A stretch of 64,000 nt of DNA from Petrolisthes cinctipes (Eukaryota > Arthropoda > Malacostraca > Decapoda > Porcellanidae), in NCBI GenBank assembly GCA_033782935.1, contig JAWQEG010000082.1, positions 2,232,001-2,296,000 of the forward strand, given 5' to 3'. The stretch's first letter is position 1. Each line of letters opens with the position of its first letter. Positions 36,601 through 49,304 of this stretch are shown in pieces. A program made the translations under genes and the position numbers. Under the pieces are notes generated by a model. It saw only the letters and a program-made list of their open reading frames with translations. It ran no database searches and was not told where the DNA came from.

Positions 36601-38954
36601 CACTTAAAATTTCGATTTTCAGCATGTTTTGGCCTGTATCTGAGTAGGCATGTATAGTTCGCTTCTGGGACCCCAAAATAGAGAGTTTTCGGGTGTTTGG
36701 AGCCTGAATTTGAGATATAAACGGGTACAGAAGATGCATGCACAAATCGACTTTTGGGCACCTAAAAGATCGATTTTCAGTATGTTTTGGGCCTGTATTT
36801 TGAATATACTCTAACACGGAGTAGGCATGTACAGATCGCTAATGGGACCCCAAAATATCGAATTTTCGGGTGTTTTGGGCCTGTATTTGAGATATCGACT
36901 TTGGGCACCAAAAATATCGATTGTTAGCATGTTTTGGGCCTATGTTTTGAAAATATTCTAACACTGATTAGGCATCTACAGATCGCTTCTGGGACCCCAA
37001 AATATCTTATTTTCAGGTTTTGAGCCTGAATTTGAGATATAAACGGGTACTGAAGAGGCATGCACATATCGACTTTTGGGCACCTAAAAGATCGATTTTC
37101 AGTATGTTTTGGGCCTGTATTTTGAAAATACTCTAACACGGAGTAGGCATGTACAGATCGCTTCTAGGACCCAAAAATAACGAATTTTCGGGTGTTTTGA
37201 GCCTGAATTTGAGATATAAACGGGTACAGAAGATGCATGCACATATCGACTTTGGACTCTTAAAATATCGATTTTAAGCATGTTCTGAGCCTATATTTTG
37301 AAAAAATTCTAGCACTGAGTAGGCATGTACAGATCGCTTCTGGGACCCCAAAATATTGAATTTTTGAGTGTTTTGAGACTGAATTTGAGATATAAACGGG
37401 TACAGAAGATGCATGCACATATTGACTTTGGACACTTAAAATTTCGATTTTTAGCATGTTTTGACCCTATATTTTGAAAACATTCTAGCACTGAATAGGC
37501 ATGTACAGATCGCTTCTGGGACCCCAAAATATTGAATTTTCGGGTGTTTTGAGCCTGAATTTGAGATATCAACGGGTACAGAAGATGCATGCACATATTG
37601 ACTTTGGACACTTAAAATATCGATTTTAAGCATGTTTTAAGCCTATATTTTAAAAACATTCTAGCACTGAGTAGGCATGTACAGATCGCTTCTAGGACCC
37701 CAAAATATCGATTTTTTGGGTGTTTGGAGCCTGAATTTGAGAAATAAACGTGTACAGACGATGAATGCATATATCGACTTTGGACACTTAAAATATCGAT
37801 TTTTAGAATGTTTTGAGCCTATATATTTAAAACATTCTAGTACTGAGTAGGCATGTACAGATCACTTCTGGGACCCCAAAATATCAAATTTTTGGGTGTT
37901 TGGAGCCTGAATTTGAGATATAAACGGGTACAGAAGATGCATGCCTATATCGACTTTTGGGCACCTAAAAGATCGATTTTCAGTATGTTTTGGGCCTGTA
38001 TTTCGAAAATACTCTAACACGGAGTAGTCATGTACAGATCGCTTCTGGGACCCCAAAATATCGAATTTTCGGGTGTTTTGGGCCTGAATTTGAGATATCG
38101 ACTTTGGGCACCTAAAATATCGATTTTTAGCATGTTTTGGGCGTATATTTTGAAAATATTCTAGCACTGAATAGGCATGTACAGATCGCTTCTGGGACGC
38201 CAAAATATCGAATTTTCGGGTGTTTTGAGCCTTAATTTGAGATATAAACGGGTACTGAAGATGCATGCACATATCGACTTATGGGAACCTAAAATATCGA
38301 TTTTTAGCATGTTTTGGGTCTGTATCTTAAAAACATTCTAACTAGTAGTAGGCAAGTACTGATCGCTTCTAGGACCCTAAAATAGCGAATTTTCGGGTGT
38401 TTTGAGCCTGAATTTGAGATATAAACGGGTACTGAAGATGCAAGCACATATCGACTTTGGACACTTAAAATATCGATTTTTATCATGTTTTGAGCCTATA
38501 TTTTGAAAACATTCTAGCACTGAGTAGACATGTACAGATCGCTTCTGGGACCCCAAAATATCGAATTTTCGGGTGCTTGGAGCCTGAATTTGAGATAAAA
38601 CGTGTACAGAAGATTCATGCCTATATCGACTTTTGGGCACCTAAAAGATCGATTTTCAGTATGTTTTGGGCCTGTATTTTGAAAATACTCTAACACGGAG
38701 TTGGCATGTACAGATTGCTTCTGGGACCCCAAAATATCGAATTTTCGGGTGTTTTGGGCCTGAATTTGAGATATCGACTTTGGGCACCAAAAATATCGAT
38801 TGTTAGCATGTTTTGGGCCTATGTTTTGAAAATATTCTAACACTGATTAGGCATCTACAGATCGCTTCTGGGACCCCAAAATATCTTATTTTCAGGTTTT
38901 GAGCCTGAATTTGAGATATAAACGGGTACTGAAGAGGCATGCACATATCGACTT
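33697..38954. repeat. 5,258-bp higher-order repeat, copy 1 (31 monomers)
   Basis: Box-to-box spacing from 33748 to 39006 gives 31 monomers: about 23 full-length, 5 S (starting near 34276, 35480, 36823, 38028 and 38702) and 3 of about 157-159 bp (near 35803, 36488 and 38849). Everything recurs at +5,258 and +10,516. The last part (37931-38785) is block X. At 38785 block X is joined to sequence matching 36900-37080 and then to CACCTAAAACATCGG, which restarts the unit. Confidence 0.93.
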
Positions 38955-41900
38955 TTGGGCACCTAAAACATCGGTTTTCAGCATGTTTTGGCCTGTATCT
39001 GAGTAGGCATGTACAGATCGCTTCTGGACCCCAAAATAACGAATTTTCGGGTGTTTATAGCCTGAATTTGAGATATAAACGGGAACAGAAGATGCATGCA
39101 TATATCGACTTTTGGGCACCTAAAAGATCGATTTTAAGTATGTTTTGGGCCTGTATTTTAAAAATACTCTAACACGGAGTAGGCATGTACAGATCGCTTC
39201 TGGGAACCCAAAATATCGAATTTTCAGTGTTTTAAGCCTGAATTTGAGATATAAACGGATACTGAAGATGCATGCAAATTTCGACTTTTGGGGATCTAAA
39301 ATATCGATTTTGAGCCTGTTTTTGGTGTGTATCATGAAAACATTCTAACTAGGAGTAGGCATGTACAGATCGCTTCTGGGACCCAAAAATATCGAATTTT
39401 CGGGTGTTTGGAGCCTGAATTTGAGATAAAAACGGGTACAAAAGATGCATGCACATATCGACTTTTGGGCACCTATAAGATCGATTTTCAGTATGTTTTG
39501 GGCCTGTATTTTGAATATACTCTAACACGGAGTAGGCATGTACAGATCGCTAATGGGACCCCTAAATATCGAATTTTCGGGTGTTTTGGGCCTGTATTTG
39601 AGATATCGACTTTGGGCACCAAAAATATCGATTGTTAGCATGTTTTCGGCCTATGTTTTGAAAATATTCTAACACTGATTAGGCATCTACAGATCGCTTC
39701 TGGGACCCCAAAATATCTTATTTTCAGGTTTTGAGCCTGAATTTGAGATATAAACGGGTACTGAAGAGGCATGCACATATCGACTTTTGGGCACCTAAAA
39801 GATCGATTTTCAGTATGTTTTGGGCCTGTATTTTGAAAATACTCTAACACGGAGTAGGCATGTACAGATCGCTTCTAGGACCCAAAAATAACGAATTTTT
39901 GGATGTTTTGAGCCTGAATTTGAGATATAAACGGGTACAGAAGATGCATGCACATATCGACTTTGGACTCTTAAAATATCGATTTTAAGCATGTTTTGAG
40001 CCTATATTTTGAAAACATTCTAGCACTGAGTAGGCATGTACAGATCGCTTCTGGGACCCCAAAATATTGAATTTTTGAGTGTTTTGAGACTGAATTTGAG
40101 ATATAAACGGGTACAGAAGATGCATGCACATATTGACTTTAGACACTTAAAATATCGATTTTAAGCATGTTTTGAGCCTATATTTTGAAAACATTCTAGC
40201 ACTGAATAGGCATGTACAGATCGCTTCTGGGACCCCAAAATATTGAATTTTCGGGTGTTTTGAGCCTGAATTTGAGATATAAACGGGTACAGAAGATGCA
40301 TGCACATATTGACTTTGGACACTTAAAATATCGATTTTAAGCATGTTTTAAGCCTATATTTTAAAAACATTCTAGCACTGAGTAGGCATGTACAGATCGC
40401 TTCTAGGACCCCAAAATATCGATTTTTTGGGTGTTTGGAGCCTGAATTTGAGATATAAACGTGTACAGACGATGAATGCATATATCGACTTTGGACACTT
40501 AAAATATCGATTTTTAGAATGTTTTGAGCCTATATATTTAAAACATTCAAGTACTGAGTAGGCATGTACAGATCACTTCTGGGACCCCAAAATATCGAAT
40601 TTTCGGGTGTTTGGAGCCTGAATTTGAGATATAAACGGGTACAGAAGATGCATGCACATATCGACTTTTGGGGACCTAAAATATCGATTTTCAGTATGTT
40701 TTCGGCATGTATTTTGAAAATACTCTAACACGGAGTAGGCATGTACAGATCGCTTCTGGTACCCCAAAATATCAAATTTTCGGGTGTTTTGGGCCTGAAA
40801 TTGAGATATCGACTTTGGGCACCTATAATATCGATTTTTAGCATGTTTTGGGCCTATATTTTGAATATATTCTAGCACTCAGTAGGCATGTACAAATCGC
40901 TTCTGGGACACAAAAATATCGAATTTTCGGGTGTTTTGAGGTTGAATTTGGGATATAAACGGTTGCAGAAGAGGCATGCACATATCGACTTTTGGGCACC
41001 TAAAAGATCGATTTTTAGTATGTTTTCGGCCTGTATTTTGAATATATTCTAGCACTCAGTAGGCATGTACAAATCGCTTCTGGGACCCAAAAATATCGAA
41101 TTTTCGGGTGTTTTGAGGTTGAATTTGGGATATAAACGGGTGCAGAAGATGCATACACATATTGACTTTGGGCACCTAAAACATCGGTTTTCAGCATGTT
41201 TTGGCCTGTATCTGAGTAGGCATGTACAGATCGCTTCTGGACCCCAAAATATTGAATTTTCGGGTGTTTATAGCCTGAATTTGAGATATAAACGTGTACA
41301 GAAGATGCATGCACATATCGAATTTTGGGCACCTAAAAGATCGATTTTCAGTATGTTTTCGGCCTGTATTTTGAAAATACTCTAGCACTGAGTAGGCATG
41401 TACAGATCGCTTCTGGGACGCCAAAATATCTAATTTTTGGATGTTTTGAGCCTGAATTTGAGATATAAACGGGTATTGAAGATGCATGCACATATCGACT
41501 TTTATGCACCTAAAATATCGATTTTGAGCATATTTTTTGTCTGTATCTTGAAAACATTCTAATTAGGAGTAGGCATATACAGATCGCTTCTAGGACCCAA
41601 AAAAAACGAATTTTCGGAGTTTTGAGCCTGAATTTGAGATATAAACGGGTACAGAAGATGCATATACATATCGACTTTGGACTCTTAAAATATCAATTTT
41701 TAGCATGTTTTGAGCCTATATTTTGAAAATATTCTAGCACTAAGTAGGCATGTACAGATTGCTTCTGTGACCCAAAAATATCGAATTTTCGGGTGTTTTT
41801 GAGGTTGAATTTGGGATATAAATGGATGCAGAAGATGCATATACATATTGACTTTGGGCACTTAAAATTTCGATTTTCAGCATGTTTTGGCCTGTATCTG

Positions 41901-44212
41901 AGTAGGCATGTATAGTTCGCTTCTGGGACCCCAAAATAGAGAGTTTTCGGGTGTTTGGAGCCTGAATTTGAGATATAAACGGGTACAGAAGATGCATGCA
42001 CAAATCGACTTTTGGGCACCTAAAAGATCGATTTTCAGTATGTTTTGGGCCTGTATTTTGAATATACTCTAACACGGAGTAGGCATGTACAGATCGCTAA
42101 TGGGACCCCAAAATATCGAATTTTCGGGTGTTTTGGGCCTGTATTTGAGATATCGACTTTGGGCACCAAAAATATCGATTGTTAGCATGTTTTGGGCCTA
42201 TGTTTTGAAAATATTCTAACACTGATTAGGCATCTACAGATCGCTTCTGGGACCCCAAAATATCTTATTTTCAGGTTTTGAGCCTGAATTTGAGATATAA
42301 ACGGGTACTGAAGAGGCATGCACATATCGACTTTTGGGCACCTAAAAGATCGATTTTCAGTATGTTTTGGGCCTGTATTTTGAAAATACTCTAACACGGA
42401 GTAGGCATGTACAGATCGCTTCTAGGACCCAAAAATAACGAATTTTCGGGTGTTTTGAGCCTGAATTTGAGATATAAACGGGTACAGAAGATGCATGCAC
42501 ATATCGACTTTGGACTCTTAAAATATCGATTTTAAGCATGTTCTGAGCCTATATTTTGAAAAAATTCTAGCACTGAGTAGGCATGTACAGATCGCTTCTG
42601 GGACCCCAAAATATTGAATTTTTGAGTGTTTTGAGACTGAATTTGAGATATAAACGGGTACAGAAGATGCATGCACATATTGACTTTGGACACTTAAAAT
42701 TTCGATTTTTAGCATGTTTTGACCCTATATTTTGAAAACATTCTAGCACTGAATAGGCATGTACAGATCGCTTCTGGGACCCCAAAATATTGAATTTTCG
42801 GGTGTTTTGAGCCTGAATTTGAGATATCAACGGGTACAGAAGATGCATGCACATATTGACTTTGGACACTTAAAATATCGATTTTAAGCATGTTTTAAGC
42901 CTATATTTTAAAAACATTCTAGCACTGAGTAGGCATGTACAGATCGCTTCTAGGACCCCAAAATATCGATTTTTTGGGTGTTTGGAGCCTGAATTTGAGA
43001 AATAAACGTGTACAGACGATGAATGCATATATCGACTTTGGACACTTAAAATATCGATTTTTAGAATGTTTTGAGCCTATATATTTAAAACATTCTAGTA
43101 CTGAGTAGGCATGTACAGATCACTTCTGGGACCCCAAAATATCAAATTTTTGGGTGTTTGGAGCCTGAATTTGAGATATAAACGGGTACAGAAGATGCAT
43201 GCCTATATCGACTTTTGGGCACCTAAAAGATCGATTTTCAGTATGTTTTGGGCCTGTATTTCGAAAATACTCTAACACGGAGTAGTCATGTACAGATCGC
43301 TTCTGGGACCCCAAAATATCGAATTTTCGGGTGTTTTGGGCCTGAATTTGAGATATCGACTTTGGGCACCTAAAATATCGATTTTTAGCATGTTTTGGGC
43401 GTATATTTTGAAAATATTCTAGCACTGAATAGGCATGTACAGATCGCTTCTGGGACGCCAAAATATCGAATTTTCGGGTGTTTTGAGCCTTAATTTGAGA
43501 TATAAACGGGTACTGAAGATGCATGCACATATCGACTTATGGGAACCTAAAATATCGATTTTTAGCATGTTTTGGGTCTGTATCTTAAAAACATTCTAAC
43601 TAGTAGTAGGCAAGTACTGATCGCTTCTAGGACCCTAAAATAGCGAATTTTCGGGTGTTTTGAGCCTGAATTTGAGATATAAACGGGTACTGAAGATGCA
43701 AGCACATATCGACTTTGGACACTTAAAATATCGATTTTTATCATGTTTTGAGCCTATATTTTGAAAACATTCTAGCACTGAGTAGACATGTACAGATCGC
43801 TTCTGGGACCCCAAAATATCGAATTTTCGGGTGCTTGGAGCCTGAATTTGAGATAAAACGTGTACAGAAGATTCATGCCTATATCGACTTTTGGGCACCT
43901 AAAAGATCGATTTTCAGTATGTTTTGGGCCTGTATTTTGAAAATACTCTAACACGGAGTTGGCATGTACAGATTGCTTCTGGGACCCCAAAATATCGAAT
44001 TTTCGGGTGTTTTGGGCCTGAATTTGAGATATCGACTTTGGGCACCAAAAATATCGATTGTTAGCATGTTTTGGGCCTATGTTTTGAAAATATTCTAACA
44101 CTGATTAGGCATCTACAGATCGCTTCTGGGACCCCAAAATATCTTATTTTCAGGTTTTGAGCCTGAATTTGAGATATAAACGGGTACTGAAGAGGCATGC
44201 ACATATCGACTT
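38955..44212. repeat. 5,258-bp higher-order repeat, copy 2
   Basis: Collinear with copy 1 at a constant 5,258-bp offset. A shared derived base with copy 3 is the G at 40673 and 45931 (GGGGACCTAAA), where copy 1 has C at 35415 (GGGCACCTAAA). Copies 2 and 3 are therefore closer to each other than to copy 1. No indel is needed to align the three copies over the parts I compared. Confidence 0.93.
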
Positions 44213-47200
44213 TTGGGCACCTAAAACATCGGTTTTCAGCATGTTTTGGCCTGTATCTGAGTAGGCATGTACAGATCGCTTCTGGACCCCAAAATAACGA
44301 ATTTTCGGGTGTTTATAGCCTGAATTTGAGATATAAACGGGAACAGAAGATGCATGCATATATCGACTTTTGGGCACCTAAAAGATCGATTTTAAGTATG
44401 TTTTGGGCCTGTATTTTAAAAATACTCTAACACGGAGTAGGCATGTACAGATCGCTTCTGGGAACCCAAAATATCGAATTTTCAGTGTTTTAAGCCTGAA
44501 TTTGAGATATAAACGGATACTGAAGATGCATGCAAATTTCGACTTTTGGGGATCTAAAATATCGATTTTGAGCCTGTTTTTGGTGTGTATCATGAAAACA
44601 TTCTAACTAGGAGTAGGCATGTACAGATCGCTTCTGGGACCCAAAAATATCGAATTTTCGGGTGTTTGGAGCCTGAATTTGAGATAAAAACGGGTACAAA
44701 AGATGCATGCACATATCGACTTTTGGGCACCTATAAGATCGATTTTCAGTATGTTTTGGGCCTGTATTTTGAATATACTCTAACACGGAGTAGGCATGTA
44801 CAGATCGCTAATGGGACCCCTAAATATCGAATTTTCGGGTGTTTTGGGCCTGTATTTGAGATATCGACTTTGGGCACCAAAAATATCGATTGTTAGCATG
44901 TTTTCGGCCTATGTTTTGAAAATATTCTAACACTGATTAGGCATCTACAGATCGCTTCTGGGACCCCAAAATATCTTATTTTCAGGTTTTGAGCCTGAAT
45001 TTGAGATATAAACGGGTACTGAAGAGGCATGCACATATCGACTTTTGGGCACCTAAAAGATCGATTTTCAGTATGTTTTGAGCCTGTATTTTGAAAATAC
45101 TCTAACACGGAGTAGGCATGTACAGATCGCTTCTAGGACCCAAAAATAACGAATTTTTGGATGTTTTGAGCCTGAATTTGAGATATAAACGGGTACAGAA
45201 GATGCATGCACATATCGACTTTGGACTCTTAAAATATCGATTTTAAGCATGTTTTGAGCCTATATTTTGAAAACATTCTAGCACTGAGTAGGCATGTACA
45301 GATCGCTTCTGGGACCCCAAAATATTGAATTTTTGAGTGTTTTGAGACTGAATTTGAGATATAAACGGGTACAGAAGATGCATGCACATATTGACTTTAG
45401 ACACTTAAAATATCGATTTTAAGCATGTTTTGAGCCTATATTTTGAAAACATTCTAGCACTGAATAGGCATGTACAGATCGCTTCTGGGACCCCAAAATA
45501 TTGAATTTTCGGGTGTTTTGAGCCTGAATTTGAGATATAAACGGGTACAGAAGATGCATGCACATATTGACTTTGGACACTTAAAATATCGATTTTAAGC
45601 ATGTTTTAAGCCTATATTTTAAAAACATTCTAGCACTGAGTAGGCATGTACAGATCGCTTCTAGGACCCCAAAATATCGATTTTTTGGGTGTTTGGAGCC
45701 TGAATTTGAGATATAAACGTGTACAGACGATGAATGCATATATCGACTTTGGACACTTAAAATATCGATTTTTAGAATGTTTTGAGCCTATATATTTAAA
45801 ACATTCAAGTACTGAGTAGGCATGTACAGATCACTTCTGGGACCCCAAAATATCGAATTTTCGGGTGTTTGGAGCCTGAATTTGAGATATAAACGGGTAC
45901 AGAAGATGCATGCACATATCGACTTTTGGGGACCTAAAATATCGATTTTCAGTATGTTTTCGGCATGTATTTTGAAAATACTCTAACACGGAGTAGGCAT
46001 GTACAGATCGCTTCTGGTACCCCAAAATATCAAATTTTCGGGTGTTTTGGGCCTGAAATTGAGATATCGACTTTGGGCACCTATAATATCGATTTTTAGC
46101 ATGTTTTGGGCCTATATTTTGAATATATTCTAGCACTCAGTAGGCATGTACAAATCGCTTCTGGGACACAAAAATATCGAATTTTCGGGTGTTTTGAGGT
46201 TGAATTTGGGATATAAACGGTTGCAGAAGAGGCATGCACATATCGACTTTTGGGCACCTAAAAGATCGATTTTTAGTATGTTTTCGGCCTGTATTTTGAA
46301 TATATTCTAGCACTCAGTAGGCATGTACAAATCGCTTCTGGGACCCAAAAATATCGAATTTTCGGGTGTTTTGAGGTTGAATTTGGGATATAAACGGGTG
46401 CAGAAGATGCATACACATATTGACTTTGGGCACCTAAAACATCGGTTTTCAGCATGTTTTGGCCTGTATCTGAGTAGGCATGTACAGATCGCTTCTGGAC
46501 CCCAAAATATTGAATTTTCGGGTGTTTATAGCCTGAATTTGAGATATAAACGTGTACAGAAGATGCATGCACATATCGAATTTTGGGCACCTAAAAGATC
46601 GATTTTCAGTATGTTTTCGGCCTGTATTTTGAAAATACTCTAGCACTGAGTAGGCATGTACAGATCGCTTCTGGGACGCCAAAATATCTAATTTTTGGAT
46701 GTTTTGAGCCTGAATTTGAGATATAAACGGGTATTGAAGATGCATGCACATATCGACTTTTATGCACCTAAAATATCGATTTTGAGCATATTTTTTGTCT
46801 GTATCTTGAAAACATTCTAATTAGGAGTAGGCATATACAGATCGCTTCTAGGACCCAAAAAAAACGAATTTTCGGAGTTTTGAGCCTGAATTTGAGATAT
46901 AAACGGGTACAGAAGATGCATATACATATCGACTTTGGACTCTTAAAATATCAATTTTTAGCATGTTTTGAGCCTATATTTTGAAAATATTCTAGCACTA
47001 AGTAGGCATGTACAGATTGCTTCTGTGACCCAAAAATATCGAATTTTCGGGTGTTTTTGAGGTTGAATTTGGGATATAAATGGATGCAGAAGATGCATAT
47101 ACATATTGACTTTGGGCACTTAAAATTTCGATTTTCAGCATGTTTTGGCCTGTATCTGAGTAGGCATGTATAGTTCGCTTCTGGGACCCCAAAATAGAGA

Positions 47201-49304
47201 GTTTTCGGGTGTTTGGAGCCTGAATTTGAGATATAAACGGGTACAGAAGATGCATGCACAAATCGACTTTTGGGCACCTAAAAGATCGATTTTCAGTATG
47301 TTTTGGGCCTGTATTTTGAATATACTCTAACACGGAGTAGGCATGTACAGATCGCTAATGGGACCCCAAAATATCGAATTTTCGGGTGTTTTGGGCCTGT
47401 ATTTGAGATATCGACTTTGGGCACCAAAAATATCGATTGTTAGCATGTTTTGGGCCTATGTTTTGAAAATATTCTAACACTGATTAGGCATCTACAGATC
47501 GCTTCTGGGACCCCAAAATATCTTATTTTCAGGTTTTGAGCCTGAATTTGAGATATAAACGGGTACTGAAGAGGCATGCACATATCGACTTTTGGGCACC
47601 TAAAAGATCGATTTTCAGTATGTTTTGGGCCTGTATTTTGAAAATACTCTAACACGGAGTAGGCATGTACAGATCGCTTCTAGGACCCAAAAATAACGAA
47701 TTTTCGGGTGTTTTGAGCCTGAATTTGAGATATAAACGGGTACAGAAGATGCATGCACATATCGACTTTGGACTCTTAAAATATCGATTTTAAGCATGTT
47801 CTGAGCCTATATTTTGAAAAAATTCTAGCACTGAGTAGGCATGTACAGATCGCTTCTGGGACCCCAAAATATTGAATTTTTGAGTGTTTTGAGACTGAAT
47901 TTGAGATATAAACGGGTACAGAAGATGCATGCACATATTGACTTTGGACACTTAAAATTTCGATTTTTAGCATGTTTTGACCCTATATTTTGAAAACATT
48001 CTAGCACTGAATAGGCATGTACAGATCGCTTCTGGGACCCCAAAATATTGAATTTTCGGGTGTTTTGAGCCTGAATTTGAGATATCAACGGGTACAGAAG
48101 ATGCATGCACATATTGACTTTGGACACTTAAAATATCGATTTTAAGCATGTTTTAAGCCTATATTTTAAAAACATTCTAGCACTGAGTAGGCATGTACAG
48201 ATCGCTTCTAGGACCCCAAAATATCGATTTTTTGGGTGTTTGGAGCCTGAATTTGAGAAATAAACGTGTACAGACGATGAATGCATATATCGACTTTGGA
48301 CACTTAAAATATCGATTTTTAGAATGTTTTGAGCCTATATATTTAAAACATTCTAGTACTGAGTAGGCATGTACAGATCACTTCTGGGACCCCAAAATAT
48401 CAAATTTTTGGGTGTTTGGAGCCTGAATTTGAGATATAAACGGGTACAGAAGATGCATGCCTATATCGACTTTTGGGCACCTAAAAGATCGATTTTCAGT
48501 ATGTTTTGGGCCTGTATTTCGAAAATACTCTAACACGGAGTAGTCATGTACAGATCGCTTCTGGGACCCCAAAATATCGAATTTTCGGGTGTTTTGGGCC
48601 TGAATTTGAGATATCGACTTTGGGCACCTAAAATATCGATTTTTAGCATGTTTTGGGCGTATATTTTGAAAATATTCTAGCACTGAATAGGCATGTACAG
48701 ATCGCTTCTGGGACGCCAAAATATCGAATTTTCGGGTGTTTTGAGCCTTAATTTGAGATATAAACGGGTACTGAAGATGCATGCACATATCGACTTATGG
48801 GAACCTAAAATATCGATTTTTAGCATGTTTTGGGTCTGTATCTTAAAAACATTCTAACTAGTAGTAGGCAAGTACTGATCGCTTCTAGGACCCTAAAATA
48901 GCGAATTTTCGGGTGTTTTGAGCCTGAATTTGAGATATAAACGGGTACTGAAGATGCAAGCACATATCGACTTTGGACACTTAAAATATCGATTTTTATC
49001 ATGTTTTGAGCCTATATTTTGAAAACATTCTAGCACTGAGTAGACATGTACAGATCGCTTCTGGGACCCCAAAATATCGAATTTTCGGGTGCTTGGAGCC
49101 TGAATTTGAGATAAAACGTGTACAGAAGATTCATGCCTATATCGACTTTTGGGCACCTAAAAGATCGATTTTCAGTATGTTTTGGGCCTGTATTTTGAAA
49201 ATACTCTAACACGGAGTTGGCATGTACAGATTGCTTCTGGGACACCAAAATATCGAATTTTCGGGTGTTTTGGGCCTGAATTTGAGATATCGACTTTGGG
49301 CACC
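44213..49304. repeat. 5,258-bp higher-order repeat, copy 3 (incomplete)
   Basis: Matches copies 1 and 2 until about 49304, then lacks the last 166 bp and runs instead into block A copy 2. At 44046 copy 2 goes from CACC into AAAAATATCGATTGTTAG; copy 3 at 49301-49304 goes from CACC into TAAAATATCGATTTTTAG as in 27503 onward. A private difference is A at 45081, where copies 1 and 2 have G (TTTTGGGCC). Confidence 0.92.

Noticed and set aside
33697..49304. Assembly artefact as the explanation for the exact 5,258-bp triplication
   Set aside because: Cannot be excluded without reads, but copies carry private and shared base differences (35415/40673/45931 and 45081) and copy 3 ends differently, which a simple duplicated contig would not show.
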